64,000 bases of DNA from Amycolatopsis suaedae (lineage in GTDB: Bacteria > Actinomycetota > Actinomycetes > Mycobacteriales > Pseudonocardiaceae), in the NCBI RefSeq assembly GCF_004214935.1, contig NZ_SFCC01000021.1, positions 86,627 through 150,626 on the forward strand, given 5' to 3'. Positions 8,161-15,919 of the stretch are shown here, piece after piece; positions within the stretch are counted from its first letter, which is position 1, and each line of letters opens with the position of its first letter. The position numbers and the translations under genes are program-made. The notes under the pieces were generated by a model that was not told the origin of the DNA, did no database searches, and saw only the letters and a list, made by a program, of their open reading frames with translations.

Positions 8161-8818
8161 CTTGCGCTACCAGATCGAACCGATGCGGTCGTGGCCGTAC
8201 CCTGCCGGAGCGCCGCGCCCGTCGCCGTTTCGTGCGACCTGGTCCGACACGCTGGCCCTGCTCGGCCGGGAGCTGGATTACCTCGACGTCCAGGGCGCCG
8301 TCGCGCTGCGGGTCGTCACCACCGACGCGGACGTCCGCCAGGACGGCATGCTGCGGGCGAACGCCAAGGTGCACCACCGCGGCGTGATCCTGTCGTTCCA
8401 GTCGAAGCACGGCCCGCTGTCCTACCCGTGCGCGACCTACACCAACCGCTGGTCCCGCGACCCGGCAGGCTCGCCGTGGCAGGTCAACGTCCGTGCGATC
8501 GCGCTCGCACTGGAGGCGCTGCGCAAGGTCGACCGGTACGGCGTGACGTCCAGCGGCGAGCAGTACAGCGGCTGGCGCGCCATCGAAGGCGCGGCGACCA
8601 CCGGGTTCGACTCGGCCGACGACGCGCTCCAGTGGCTCATCAAGTTCGCCGACATGCCCGACCGCGACGGCGTCGACCCCGCCGTTCGTGAGGCCGTTCC
8701 GGTGATGCTGCGCCGTGCCGTGCGGAAGGCGCACCCAGACGTCGGCGGCGACCCGGCCGACTGGGCGCGCCTCGACGCCGCCCGCCAGCTCCTCGACCCG
8801 CGTGGCGGTGTGCCGTGA
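8153..8818 (+). CDS. Phage protein with C-terminal J-domain-like segment
   Basis: The first ~170 residues of this 221-residue product are a beta-rich domain of unknown function. The last ~40 contain RRAVRKAHPDVGGD followed by W-x2-L-x2-A-x2-LL, matching helix II, the HPD loop and helix III of a J-domain without a full first helix. J-domains stimulate DnaK ATPase; phages use them to remodel replication complexes. Whether this short form acts on host DnaK is inference. ATG 8153 has GGAGG about nine bases upstream. Confidence 0.65.
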   Translation: MPDLRYQIEPMRSWPYPAGAPRPSPFRATWSDTLALLGRELDYLDVQGAVALRVVTTDADVRQDGMLRANAKVHHRGVILSFQSKHGPLSYPCATYTNRWSRDPAGSPWQVNVRAIALALEALRKVDRYGVTSSGEQYSGWRAIEGAATTGFDSADDALQWLIKFADMPDRDGVDPAVREAVPVMLRRAVRKAHPDVGGDPADWARLDAARQLLDPRGGVP

Positions 8819-8985
8819 ACCGGCGGCAGTGGCGCGAGTTCGCCCGCACCCTGATCGCCACCCTGACCGCCCGCAATCGACAGAACGCCGCACCCGCCCT
8901 ACCCCGACTCACCGACCTGTGGCAGATGGCCGACGACCGCGCCGCGGCCGAGGCCCACCTACGAAGGAGGAACAGCCGATGGTGA
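8815..8985 (+). CDS. 56-residue basic protein
   Basis: GTG 8815 overlaps the upstream stop (GTGA) and the frame ends at TGA 8985, overlapping the next start codon. The product is Arg-rich and helical. Its 3' end carries the AGGAGG (8965-8970) used by the next gene. Confidence 0.5.
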   Translation: MNRRQWREFARTLIATLTARNRQNAAPALPRLTDLWQMADDRAAAEAHLRRRNSRW

Positions 8986-9392
8986 ACACCCAGAAGCCCA
9001 GAAGGCCGCAACCGCAAGCCGTGATCGTTCAACCGGCCACTTGGGACAGCCTCGTTCGCTGGCTGGAGTCCTGCGGTATCGCGCTGGTGAAGGTGCCCAC
9101 GGTCAAGGAGAACCTGCCGACCTACGCGATGACCCCGAAGTCCGCCATCGCTGGTGCGAGTCGGCTTGCGGCCAAGGAAGCGAAGCTCACCGACCGCGAG
9201 CTACAGGTGCTCGTCGGCATGTCGGTCGGACAGACCAACGGCGAGATCGGCAAGGGCCACCACCTGTCCGAGGACACCGTGAAGTCCCACGCCCGCACGC
9301 TGTTCCGCAAGCTCGGCGCCCGAGACAGGGCGCAGGCCGTCGCGCTCGGCTACCAGCGCGGCATCTTGCTCACCGCGCCGTCGACGTCATGA
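8979..9392 (+). CDS. LuxR/GerE-type helix-turn-helix regulator
   Basis: The 137-residue product has a C-terminal GerE domain at about residues 68-130: KLTDRELQVLVGMSVGQTNGEIGKGHHLSEDTVKSH, then LFRKLGARDRAQAVALG. All hallmark positions of LuxR-type HTH are present. The N-terminal ~60 residues do not resemble a receiver domain. AGGAGG lies nine bases upstream. It would be a DNA-binding regulator of the phage middle or late programme, or of host genes. Confidence 0.8.
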   Translation: MVNTQKPRRPQPQAVIVQPATWDSLVRWLESCGIALVKVPTVKENLPTYAMTPKSAIAGASRLAAKEAKLTDRELQVLVGMSVGQTNGEIGKGHHLSEDTVKSHARTLFRKLGARDRAQAVALGYQRGILLTAPSTS

Positions 9393-9484
9393 CCGGCCAG
9401 CAGCTCGCCGACGCCTTCGCCGGAGCCTGGCGCGCCGACGTCGACTCCGAGCCACACCCCGACATCCACCTGCCCACCCACTAG
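9389..9484 (+). CDS. 31-residue peptide
   Basis: ATG 9389 overlaps the LuxR-type gene stop (ATGA) and the frame ends at TAG 9484, just before a strong hairpin. Coupling is the only support. Confidence 0.4.
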   Translation: MTGQQLADAFAGAWRADVDSEPHPDIHLPTH

Positions 9485-9487
9485 ACC

Positions 9488-9528
9488 CCGGGTCGGTCCG
9501 CGTGTTCTCCCGCCGCGGGCCGACCCGG
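9488..9528 (+). terminator. Strong hairpin between early gene blocks
   Basis: A 15-bp stem (9488-9502 with 9514-9528, one G-U pair) and an 11-base loop follow the peptide gene. There is no T-tract, which is common for actinobacterial terminators. It separates the first early block from the replication block. Confidence 0.65.
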
Positions 9529-9553
9529 TTCCCAACCCCGAGAGGAGGCGCCG

Positions 9554-9817
9554 GTGAACCACACGGACCACGACGACATCCGCCCCGACGTCCGCGCGAC
9601 GGCGCGGCGCCTTCTCTACGACCTGGCACGCCGAGGCGAGTTGCCCGCCGAGGCGCTCGACACCAAGGACCGGTCGCGGCTGTTCGCCGAGCTGTGGGAA
9701 CGCGGCTGGACGGACGCCGAGATCGGCGTGCACACGAAGACGACCACGTTCACGGTGGCGCGAGTTCGGGAACGCCTCGGGCTCGCGCCGCGCACGATCA
9801 CGAAGGGGGCCGCATAG
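9554..9817 (+). CDS. Small HTH-like protein ahead of the replication gene
   Basis: The 87-residue product is helical, with a C-terminal HTH-like stretch (WTDAEIGVHTKTTTFTVARV). A good GAGGAGG precedes GTG 9554. The last base of its stop is the first base of the next GTG. It probably binds DNA and may be a replication or late-gene regulator. Confidence 0.6.
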   Translation: MNHTDHDDIRPDVRATARRLLYDLARRGELPAEALDTKDRSRLFAELWERGWTDAEIGVHTKTTTFTVARVRERLGLAPRTITKGAA

Positions 9818-10611
9818 TGCCTGATTTCCGGGTCGCTGACACCGCGCCCGAACACCCGAAGATGAGGGCAGCGGGACCGGCTGCGATTGGCTTGTGGGCC
9901 ATGGCCGGTGCCTACTCGATGCGCCCGGACGTGCTCACCGATGGCTGGGTGCCGTCGTACTGGGTCGCCACTTGGCCCGCCGGTAAGCGCCTCGCGGGTG
10001 TCCTGGTCCAGGTTGGACTGTGGACACCCGAGCAGCGTGACGGCCTCGACGGCTGGCGGTTCCGCGACTGGCTCGACATCCAACGGCCTGCTGAGAAGAT
10101 CCGCGCTGACCGAGAGAAAGCCCGCGTGCGCATGGCCCGGGGACGGTCCAAACGAGACGCCAGTTCGCCAGATGTTCGCGCGAACACACTACGAACGAAC
10201 GGCGAACGTTCGGACGAAATGCGGGAGAAGTTCGGCGACTCCCTATCCCTATCCCTATCCCCTAGTGATCACCTTGGGGAGGAGGGTTACGTAGGGCAAC
10301 GCGTGCGCGAACAGTCCTCCACCCCCGAAAACCCTGGGGGACAACGACCCGCTGCCCGCTGCCCGCGCCACGCTGGCGACGAGTACCCGCCGCCGTGCCG
10401 CACCTGCGCCGAGGCCCGGGAGTCGGCCGAGGCATGGGACGCCCGCCAGGCCGAGCAGCGTGCCGCGCTCGCCGCCGAACTCGACGCCGCCCGCGCCGAC
10501 CCCCGGATGCGATGCGCACACGGCACCGACGGTGGACGCCTGATCCGCCGCGACACCGGCACCTCACCCTGCGCCCTCTGCCGCGCCGAGCAACCCATGG
10601 AGGCATCGTGA
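9817..10611 (+). CDS. DnaD-like phage replication protein
   Basis: The N-terminal ~90 residues of this 264-residue product (PDFRVADTAPEHPKM, then GLWAMAGAYSM and GWRFRDW) match the winged-helix replication domain common in actinophages. It is followed by a basic linker, a Ser-Leu repeat (SLSLSLS) at about residues 142-148 encoded by CCCTAT hexamers, and a cysteine-containing C-terminal region (CPRH, CRTC, CALC). It would help load helicase or recognise the phage origin. Specific function is inferred from resemblance. Confidence 0.7.
   Translation: MPDFRVADTAPEHPKMRAAGPAAIGLWAMAGAYSMRPDVLTDGWVPSYWVATWPAGKRLAGVLVQVGLWTPEQRDGLDGWRFRDWLDIQRPAEKIRADREKARVRMARGRSKRDASSPDVRANTLRTNGERSDEMREKFGDSLSLSLSPSDHLGEEGYVGQRVREQSSTPENPGGQRPAARCPRHAGDEYPPPCRTCAEARESAEAWDARQAEQRAALAAELDAARADPRMRCAHGTDGGRLIRRDTGTSPCALCRAEQPMEAS
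10240..10262 (+). repeat. CCCTAT hexanucleotide tandem repeat inside the replication gene
   Basis: More than three copies of CCCTAT encode alternating Ser-Leu. The unit is in frame, so slippage would change linker length without a frameshift. Confidence 0.8.
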
Positions 10612-10916
10612 CCGACATCCTCGCGATCGAACCGTCCGAGTCCGGGCGGATCGTCCATCTCGACCTGCCCGGCTACCAACCCGGTCGCAAGTCCCGGTCG
10701 TGCTCGCAGGCCATGGCGATGTGCGGCGCGTTCGTCGGCGCCGGCCACCAGCGCATCCCGCTTGCCCAGGCCCGCGAGTGGACGCGGCGTGCACCGACGA
10801 GCCCGCCTACACCGGTCCTGACGTGGTGCCGCCCGTGCCTCGGTCACGCCGCAACCGTCCACGGCCTCGCCGAGCAGCTCGTCGACGAGCTGCTCAGCTC
10901 GCCTGTTCCGCCGTGA
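10608..10916 (+). CDS. Hypothetical phage protein with CxxC
   Basis: The 102-residue product has CRPC and earlier Cys/His residues, suggesting a small metal site, and a helical C-terminus. GTG 10608 and the stop overlap neighbours by four bases. Confidence 0.55.
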   Translation: MTDILAIEPSESGRIVHLDLPGYQPGRKSRSCSQAMAMCGAFVGAGHQRIPLAQAREWTRRAPTSPPTPVLTWCRPCLGHAATVHGLAEQLVDELLSSPVPP

Positions 10917-11134
10917 CCCGCCACCCCGGGCGAACCGGCCACAGCCGCCACGGCCTGTTCTGGAACGACCTCGCCGGCCAGACCGACGCCGAGATCCGGA
11001 CCAGCCCGCGCACCGTCGCCTGCCCCGCCTGCCTCGCACGGCCGCACCAGCCGTGCCGCACGCGAACCCGCCGCCACACCGTCATGAACGGCTACCACGA
11101 CTCCCGAGTTCGAGAGGCCAACCCCGATGCCTGA
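10913..11134 (+). CDS. Small actinobacterial-type zinc-finger protein
   Basis: The 73-residue product carries ACPACLARPHQPCRT followed by H-x-R spacing, the CxxC...P-x2-PC motif of short zinc-binding proteins frequent in actinophages. It overlaps the nuclease gene downstream by eight bases. Confidence 0.6.
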   Translation: MTRHPGRTGHSRHGLFWNDLAGQTDAEIRTSPRTVACPACLARPHQPCRTRTRRHTVMNGYHDSRVREANPDA

Positions 11135-11522
11135 AGCCCGCCGCCGTAACCACCGATCCGCCCGCCAGGCTGGTACCCGGTTCGAACGCGACATCGCCGA
11201 CCACCTCGCCCGCTGGGTCGACGACCGCATCGACCGCCGAGTCAAGACCGGCGCGAACGACCGCGGCGACATCGGCGGCGTCCGCCTATCGCCCGCCCTC
11301 GCCAACGGCCGCGTCGTCATCGAGTGCAAGAACACCACCCGCCTCGCCCTCGGCACGTGGGCCGCCGAGACCGCCGCCGAACGCGGCAACGACGACGCCG
11401 TCGCCGGACTCACCGTCCACAAACGCCACGGCGTGTCCGACCCCGGCGCCCAGTGGGTCACCTGCACCGTCAACGACCTCGTCGCCCTGCTCACCGGCCA
11501 CCGACCCGAGGACCCGGCATGA
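11127..11522 (+). CDS. PD-(D/E)XK nuclease, Holliday-junction-resolvase-like
   Basis: The 131-residue product shows FERDIADHLARW (helix with Glu), then GDIGGV (metal Asp) and VVIECKN (the E-x-K of the catalytic core) with about 25 residues between. This matches the archaeal Hjc/phage resolvase fold of about the same length. It would cleave branched recombination or replication intermediates before packaging, fitting a phage with an exonuclease/annealase pair. The resolvase role is inference from fold and size. Confidence 0.7.
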   Translation: MPEARRRNHRSARQAGTRFERDIADHLARWVDDRIDRRVKTGANDRGDIGGVRLSPALANGRVVIECKNTTRLALGTWAAETAAERGNDDAVAGLTVHKRHGVSDPGAQWVTCTVNDLVALLTGHRPEDPA

Positions 11523-11647
11523 CCACCTCGACGACCGTTCAGCTGGTCGCCCTGGCCGTCTGCGCCCTGGCCCTCCTCTGGACCGCCACGTCAGTGCGCA
11601 GAGCACGCGCCGCGCTACGGCAGCTCGACGACGAGCAGGACCGATGA
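11519..11647 (+). CDS. 42-residue membrane peptide
   Basis: One hydrophobic segment at about residues 7-23 is followed by a basic/charged tail. Start and stop both overlap neighbours by ATGA. Confidence 0.45.
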   Translation: MTTSTTVQLVALAVCALALLWTATSVRRARAALRQLDDEQDR

Positions 11648-11835
11648 CCAGCCCGTGGGACGACTTCGTCCGCGCACACGGCCGCCCCACCGGGTTCGCC
11701 GACCAGCCCGACATCGGCGGCCGACTCACCCGCCTGCCCGACGACTACGAAACCGACGACGAACTCGTCCAGGTCTTCCGCTGGCTCGGCCTGCCGCTCT
11801 ACGCCGCCTACGACCCCGAGGAGCCCACGCCATGA
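11644..11835 (+). CDS. 63-residue acidic hypothetical protein
   Basis: A short acidic protein rich in Asp, Pro and Tyr with no recognised motif. It is coupled by four-base overlaps on both sides. Confidence 0.45.
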   Translation: MTSPWDDFVRAHGRPTGFADQPDIGGRLTRLPDDYETDDELVQVFRWLGLPLYAAYDPEEPTP

Positions 11836-12707
11836 ACCATGTCCGGCCCTGCCTCCTCGGCTGCACCAACGCCGACGGCATCCCCTACCGCGCCGCACCC
11901 GGCCGCCAGACCTGCCCACGCTGCGGCGACCAGCTCGCCGCTCTCCTCCGCGAAATCGGCGACCTGTACGCCGTCCTCGACGACCCCGAACAACTCCTAC
12001 CCACCACCAGCGGCGGACGCGGCCGACCCGGCTACGGCTCTCGCTCACCCGCCGTCGACGACCTGATCGTCCACACCGACGTACGCACCGGCGAGACCGA
12101 CACCGGCGGACCCGGCGCGCTCGCCGTCGTCGAACAGTGGGCCCGCCAGATCCGCGAAGACCGCAGCGTCGACACACCACCCGACCAGATGCGCGCCACC
12201 GTCCCCGCCGGCCGGATCACCATGACCCGCGAACTCGCCACGCTGCGGTTCCACTGGGACTGGATCCTGGCCCAGGACTGGGTCGACGCGTTCGCCGACG
12301 AGATGCGCGCTGTGCGCGACCAGCTCGTGCGCGCCCGCCGCCTCACCGTCCCCGTCATCCGCATCGGCACCTGCCCCATCACCGTCATGACCGTCGACCG
12401 AGACGCCGACCCCATCACCCTGCCCTGCAGCGCCACACTTCGCGTCCGCCTCGGCGACACCGAGATCCGCTGCCCCGCCTGCCACACCGTCTGGACCCGC
12501 GACCGCTGGCACCAGCTCGGCACCGACTGGGCCGACTACGCCAGCCTCGCCACCCAGCTCGACATCCCCGTCACCACCCTGCGCCGCTGGTGCCACGAAG
12601 ACCACTGGGCCACCGCCGGCACACGGTCGCGTCGCCTCGTGTCCCGGGCCGACGCGCTCGCCTCCTACGCACGACGCCACACCACACCCACCGGAAACGC
12701 AGGATGA
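11832..12707 (+). CDS. Zinc-ribbon plus helix-turn-helix phage protein
   Basis: The 291-residue product has two cysteine ribbons, one N-terminal (C-x3-C ... CPRC at about 7-31) and one near residues 200-220 (CPACHTVW). The C-terminal ~60 residues resemble a MerR-like HTH (ASLATQLDIPVTTLRRWCHE). This ribbon-plus-HTH layout suggests a sequence-specific DNA-binding regulator, perhaps of late genes, at the end of the early operon. No named family is recognised. Confidence 0.65.
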   Translation: MNHVRPCLLGCTNADGIPYRAAPGRQTCPRCGDQLAALLREIGDLYAVLDDPEQLLPTTSGGRGRPGYGSRSPAVDDLIVHTDVRTGETDTGGPGALAVVEQWARQIREDRSVDTPPDQMRATVPAGRITMTRELATLRFHWDWILAQDWVDAFADEMRAVRDQLVRARRLTVPVIRIGTCPITVMTVDRDADPITLPCSATLRVRLGDTEIRCPACHTVWTRDRWHQLGTDWADYASLATQLDIPVTTLRRWCHEDHWATAGTRSRRLVSRADALASYARRHTTPTGNAG

Positions 12708-12820
12708 CCACCATGGCCAACGCCGGGATCGACCTCCTGTGTCACGCCGCGGACGACATCCGGTCACCGCTCGACAACAGCGCCGGAACCGGCCCGCGAC
12801 CCAGTAACGACAGTCGCTGA
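12704..12820 (+). CDS. 38-residue hypothetical peptide
   Basis: ATG 12704 overlaps the upstream stop; a second in-frame ATG lies at 12713. There is no motif. Support is the overlap alone. Confidence 0.35.
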   Translation: MTTMANAGIDLLCHAADDIRSPLDNSAGTGPRPSNDSR

Positions 12821-12857
12821 CCCAGCGACTCCAGGAGACCACGCCCGAGGAGCCAAC

Positions 12858-13034
12858 ATGAACCAGCAGCACCCCAGCTACGCCGTGCGCAAGGTCAAGC
12901 GCGAAACCGCGCACACCTTCCACCTGATCATGACCCTCTGCACGTTCGGTATCTGGGGAATCATGGTGTGGATGCCCCTGCTCCTCATCCGCAAGATGCT
13001 GCCGAAGCGGCGCGAGGTCACCCGCTTCCACTGA
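12858..13034 (+). CDS. Small membrane protein
   Basis: The 58-residue product has a hydrophobic segment at about residues 22-45 flanked by basic residues. GAGGAG lies just upstream of ATG 12858. It resembles short actinobacterial membrane proteins with an LxLCTxGxW core, which are of unknown function. Confidence 0.55.
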   Translation: MNQQHPSYAVRKVKRETAHTFHLIMTLCTFGIWGIMVWMPLLLIRKMLPKRREVTRFH

Positions 13035-13193
13035 TCGTTCACGTTGGAGGCGGAGACCTACGCCTGGCGTGACCGACGCTGGCGCGACAAGAACCGCCAC
13101 CGCAAACCTCCCGGCTGGTGATGCCCAACGGGGGGCGCACGCCGACACACCGGTGACCACCACCCTGCTTGCGCTCTGACCTGCACCGAACGT

Positions 13194-13208
13194 ACTGTGA
13201 TCCACAGT
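13194..13208. promoter_or_regulatory. Dyad ACTGTG-ATC-CACAGT
   Basis: A perfect 6-bp inverted repeat with a 3-bp spacer lies between the early and late regions. It is a candidate regulator site; no protein is assigned. The rest of 13035-13283 shows no confident gene. Confidence 0.35.
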
Positions 13209-13222
13209 GGTGAGCTATGCCC

Positions 13223-13259
13223 GAAGCCCCGGCCCCGTCACAGACAAGGCCGGGGCTTC
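13223..13259 (+). terminator. Terminator-like hairpin at end of early region
   Basis: A perfect 12-bp GC-rich stem (13223-13234 with 13248-13259) with a 13-base loop. It separates the early operon from the packaging genes. Confidence 0.65.
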
Positions 13260-13283
13260 GTCACGCCAGGGTGGTGACACACC

Positions 13284-13577
13284 ATGCCACCCCGAGGACC
13301 AGGCCGCACCGGGCACCGCTGGCGCCAGCTCTGCGCCCAGGTCTACGCCGAGGAGACGCACTGCTGGCTGTGCGGTACGTGGGTGAGCCAGCTGCTCGAC
13401 CCGACACACCCGATGTCCCGCACCGTCGACCACGTCCGTGAACTGTGGCAAGGCGGCGACCCCCTCGACCGGAACAACTGCAGGCTCGCTCACCGTGCGT
13501 GCAACAGCCGCAAGTCCAACCGACTCCGCACACACGCACCACGAGACGAGATCATGATCGACCCCGCCACCCTCTGA
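13284..13577 (+). CDS. HNH endonuclease
   Basis: The 97-residue product has CWLCG, then VDHV (the first His region of the HNH motif), LDRNNCRLAHRACNSRKSN with the central Asn and final His, and CxxC zinc knuckles. Small HNH proteins next to terminase genes in cos-type phages are part of packaging and stimulate terminase cleavage, rather than being homing enzymes. The position immediately before the small terminase gene supports that role. Confidence 0.85.
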   Translation: MPPRGPGRTGHRWRQLCAQVYAEETHCWLCGTWVSQLLDPTHPMSRTVDHVRELWQGGDPLDRNNCRLAHRACNSRKSNRLRTHAPRDEIMIDPATL

Positions 13578-13708
13578 CACAGCCCAACCAGACACCACCA
13601 CCAGGCCGACCAGGACCCGGGGGGCCCGAAGAACTTCCCTGACCAGGCCATAGGAGACCCCGGCCTCGCCGTGGAATCTCCCCCCGAGCAGGGCGTCTAG
13701 GGGGTGTG

Positions 13709-14254
13709 ATGGTCGACAAGAAGGCGGCCGCGCGGGCGCGTGTCTACCGTGATCGGAAACGGCGGCACGACAAGGGCGATCACTCACTTTGCGTGGTCGG
13801 GAACTGTCTGGTGATCACTCCGGAGGCCATGACGTCACCCGTGACGCAGGACGAGCCCGTGACGCCTGTGCCTGATGAGCAGGGGCTGGGACAGCGGGGC
13901 CGGCGGCTGTGGGACGAGATGACCGCGGCCTGGGCGCCATCGCCGTTGCATCGGGAGATGCTGCTGGAGGCGTGCCGGATGGCCGACCGGCTCGACCGCC
14001 TCGACCGGCACCTGAACGGCGAGGACTGGCTGCGGTTCTGGTCCCGCAACGACGAGGGCACCCGCGTCGAGGTGATCGTCGACAAGGTGCTGACCGAGGC
14101 ACGGGAGCTGCAGTCGGCGTTCCGGATGGCGGTGGCGGACCTGGTGAAGGCAGCTCCCGCGAAGCAGCCCGAGCGGAAGGGCGGTGGCGTCCTTGTTGCT
14201 CTCGCCGCCAAGCACGCCGAGCCTGCTGCGCGGGGCAGCGGCGCCGCGGGTTGA
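13709..14254 (+). CDS. terS: Terminase small subunit
   Basis: The 181-residue product lies between HNH and the large terminase. It has a basic N-terminus, then a helical segment (GRRLWDEMTAAWAPSPLHREMLLEACRMADRLDRLD) typical of actinophage small terminases, and a long helical oligomerisation region. It would bind the packaging site and recruit the large subunit. Starts at GTG 13706 or ATG 13709 are both behind AGGGGG; ATG is chosen. Confidence 0.75.
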   Translation: MVDKKAAARARVYRDRKRRHDKGDHSLCVVGNCLVITPEAMTSPVTQDEPVTPVPDEQGLGQRGRRLWDEMTAAWAPSPLHREMLLEACRMADRLDRLDRHLNGEDWLRFWSRNDEGTRVEVIVDKVLTEARELQSAFRMAVADLVKAAPAKQPERKGGGVLVALAAKHAEPAARGSGAAG

Positions 14255-15722
14255 GTGGCGGCCGCCGACCATCGTCGGCAGCTACGGCGGTCTCGCCGCC
14301 GACCTGATGGCCGCGGCGGGCAAGCCGTACGAGCCGTGGCAGCGCGACGGCGTCGACCTGATGATGTCGACCCGGCCGGACGGCAAGTGGGCGTGCTACG
14401 AGTACGCCGAGTGGGTTGCCCGCCAGAACGGCAAGGGCGGCCTCGGCGAGGGCCGCGCGCTGGCCGGGTTCTTCGGCCGCGGCGAGGAGCTGATCATCTG
14501 GTCGGCCCACGAGTACAAGACCGCGCTGGAGGCGTTCCGGAAGATCCGGCGCCTGATCCGCGCGCTGGGTGCGCCGCTCACCGAAACGCTGGTCGACGTC
14601 GACGGCGTCATGGTCAAGATCAGCAACACGAACGGCGAAGAGGGCTTCGAGCGGCTCGACACCGAGCAGCGGATCAAGTTCGTCGCCCGGTCCAAAGGCA
14701 GCGGGCGCGGCTTCTCGGGCGACTGCAACATCATCGACGAGGCGTTCGCGTACACGCCCGAGCAGCAGGACGCGCTGATGCCGACCCTGATCGCCCGGCC
14801 GAACGCGCAGATCATCTACCTGTCCTCGCCGCCGCTGACCGGCGACACCGGCGAGGTCATGTTCGAGCTGAAGGCCCGCGCCGAGGCCGGCGGGGACGAC
14901 TCGCTGGGCTACCGCGACTGGGGTATCGCCGGGCACCTGGACGACCGGGCCGCGATGAACCTCGACGACCGCGGGCTGTGGGCGCAGGCCAACCCCGCGC
15001 TCGGCTACGGGCGGGTGACCGAGGAAACCATCGGCAAGCTGCGCCGGTCGATGACCAGTAACCAGGCGCTGGGTTTCGCCCGCGAGGTGCTGGGGCTGTG
15101 GCCGAAACGGGTCGCAGGCGGCGGCGCGATCGACATGGCCCGCTGGGTCGATCTGGCGGACAGCATGTCGAAGCGGCGGGGCGACGTGGCGCTCGGCGTG
15201 GACATCTCGCCGGCGCGGGACTACGCCTCGATCGCGCTGTACGGGGTGCGTGACGACGAGCTGGGACATGTGCAGCTGGTCGACTACCGGGCCGACACCG
15301 GGTGGATCGTGGCCCGGCTGGTCGAGCTGAAAGCCGCGCTGGATCCGCTGGCGGTGGGCATGGGCCGCGGGACCTACGCCTCGCTGAAGACCGACCTGGA
15401 CAAGGTCGGGCTGACGGTGCCGGAGGACCCGGCGAAGCCGAAGCGTGGGGAGCTGGCCGTGACCACGGCGGTGGACATGGCCGCCGCCTGCGGGCACGTG
15501 CTCGACGCTGTCAAGCAGGGCACGTTCCGCCACCTCGGGCAGACCCAGCTGGACGAGGCGGTGGCCGGCGCGCGCACGAAGCAGACCGCCGACGCGATCG
15601 CCTGGGCCCGCAAGGACGGTGCCACCGACATCGCACCGCTGGTGGCGCTGACCGTGGCCCGGTGGGCGTACACGACCCGTGTCGACCTGATCGTCACCGA
15701 CGACGGTCCGAACCTGTGGTGA
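14184..15722 (+). CDS. terL: Terminase large subunit
   Basis: The 512-residue product is an ATPase-nuclease packaging motor. The ATP site is the variant ARQNGKG at about residues 79-85 instead of a classical P-loop, followed by IIWSAHE and a Walker B-like IIDEAF at about 183-188. The nuclease half shows GVDISPARDYASI near residue 343 and a C-terminal acidic region. Length and motif order match HK97-like large terminases. GTG 14184 lies 71 bases inside the small-subunit gene; no better in-frame start was seen. Confidence 0.9.
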   Translation: MASLLLSPPSTPSLLRGAAAPRVEWRPPTIVGSYGGLAADLMAAAGKPYEPWQRDGVDLMMSTRPDGKWACYEYAEWVARQNGKGGLGEGRALAGFFGRGEELIIWSAHEYKTALEAFRKIRRLIRALGAPLTETLVDVDGVMVKISNTNGEEGFERLDTEQRIKFVARSKGSGRGFSGDCNIIDEAFAYTPEQQDALMPTLIARPNAQIIYLSSPPLTGDTGEVMFELKARAEAGGDDSLGYRDWGIAGHLDDRAAMNLDDRGLWAQANPALGYGRVTEETIGKLRRSMTSNQALGFAREVLGLWPKRVAGGGAIDMARWVDLADSMSKRRGDVALGVDISPARDYASIALYGVRDDELGHVQLVDYRADTGWIVARLVELKAALDPLAVGMGRGTYASLKTDLDKVGLTVPEDPAKPKRGELAVTTAVDMAAACGHVLDAVKQGTFRHLGQTQLDEAVAGARTKQTADAIAWARKDGATDIAPLVALTVARWAYTTRVDLIVTDDGPNLW

Positions 15723-15919
15723 AGGGGACGCCCGTGGTGGTGCTCGCGCTCGAAGCGCTGTTCGTGCTGGCCGCTCTGGTCGGCGTGGGGCTGGTGAGCG
15801 TGCCGGCCGCGCTGATCCTCGGCGGGGTCGCCGGGGTGGTGGCGTGTGAGCGGGCCGCCGCCGAGGCCAAGCAGCAGCGCCGAGCCGCCGCCGAGCGCGG
15901 GGAAGGGCGGGCACGGTGA
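15719..15919 (+). CDS. Small membrane protein between terminase and portal
   Basis: The 66-residue product has two hydrophobic stretches (about 5-25 and 27-43) and a basic, Ala/Gln/Arg-rich tail. It overlaps both neighbours by GTGA. Its role within the packaging operon is unknown. Confidence 0.5.
   Translation: MKGTPVVVLALEALFVLAALVGVGLVSVPAALILGGVAGVVACERAAAEAKQQRRAAAERGEGRAR

Noticed and set aside
13044..13121. 25-residue TTG-initiated frame after the membrane protein gene
   Set aside because: Rare start, no clear ribosome-binding site, and no neighbour overlap.
13284..13577. Homing endonuclease
   Set aside because: The short HNH gene next to terS is the packaging-associated type; it does not interrupt another gene.
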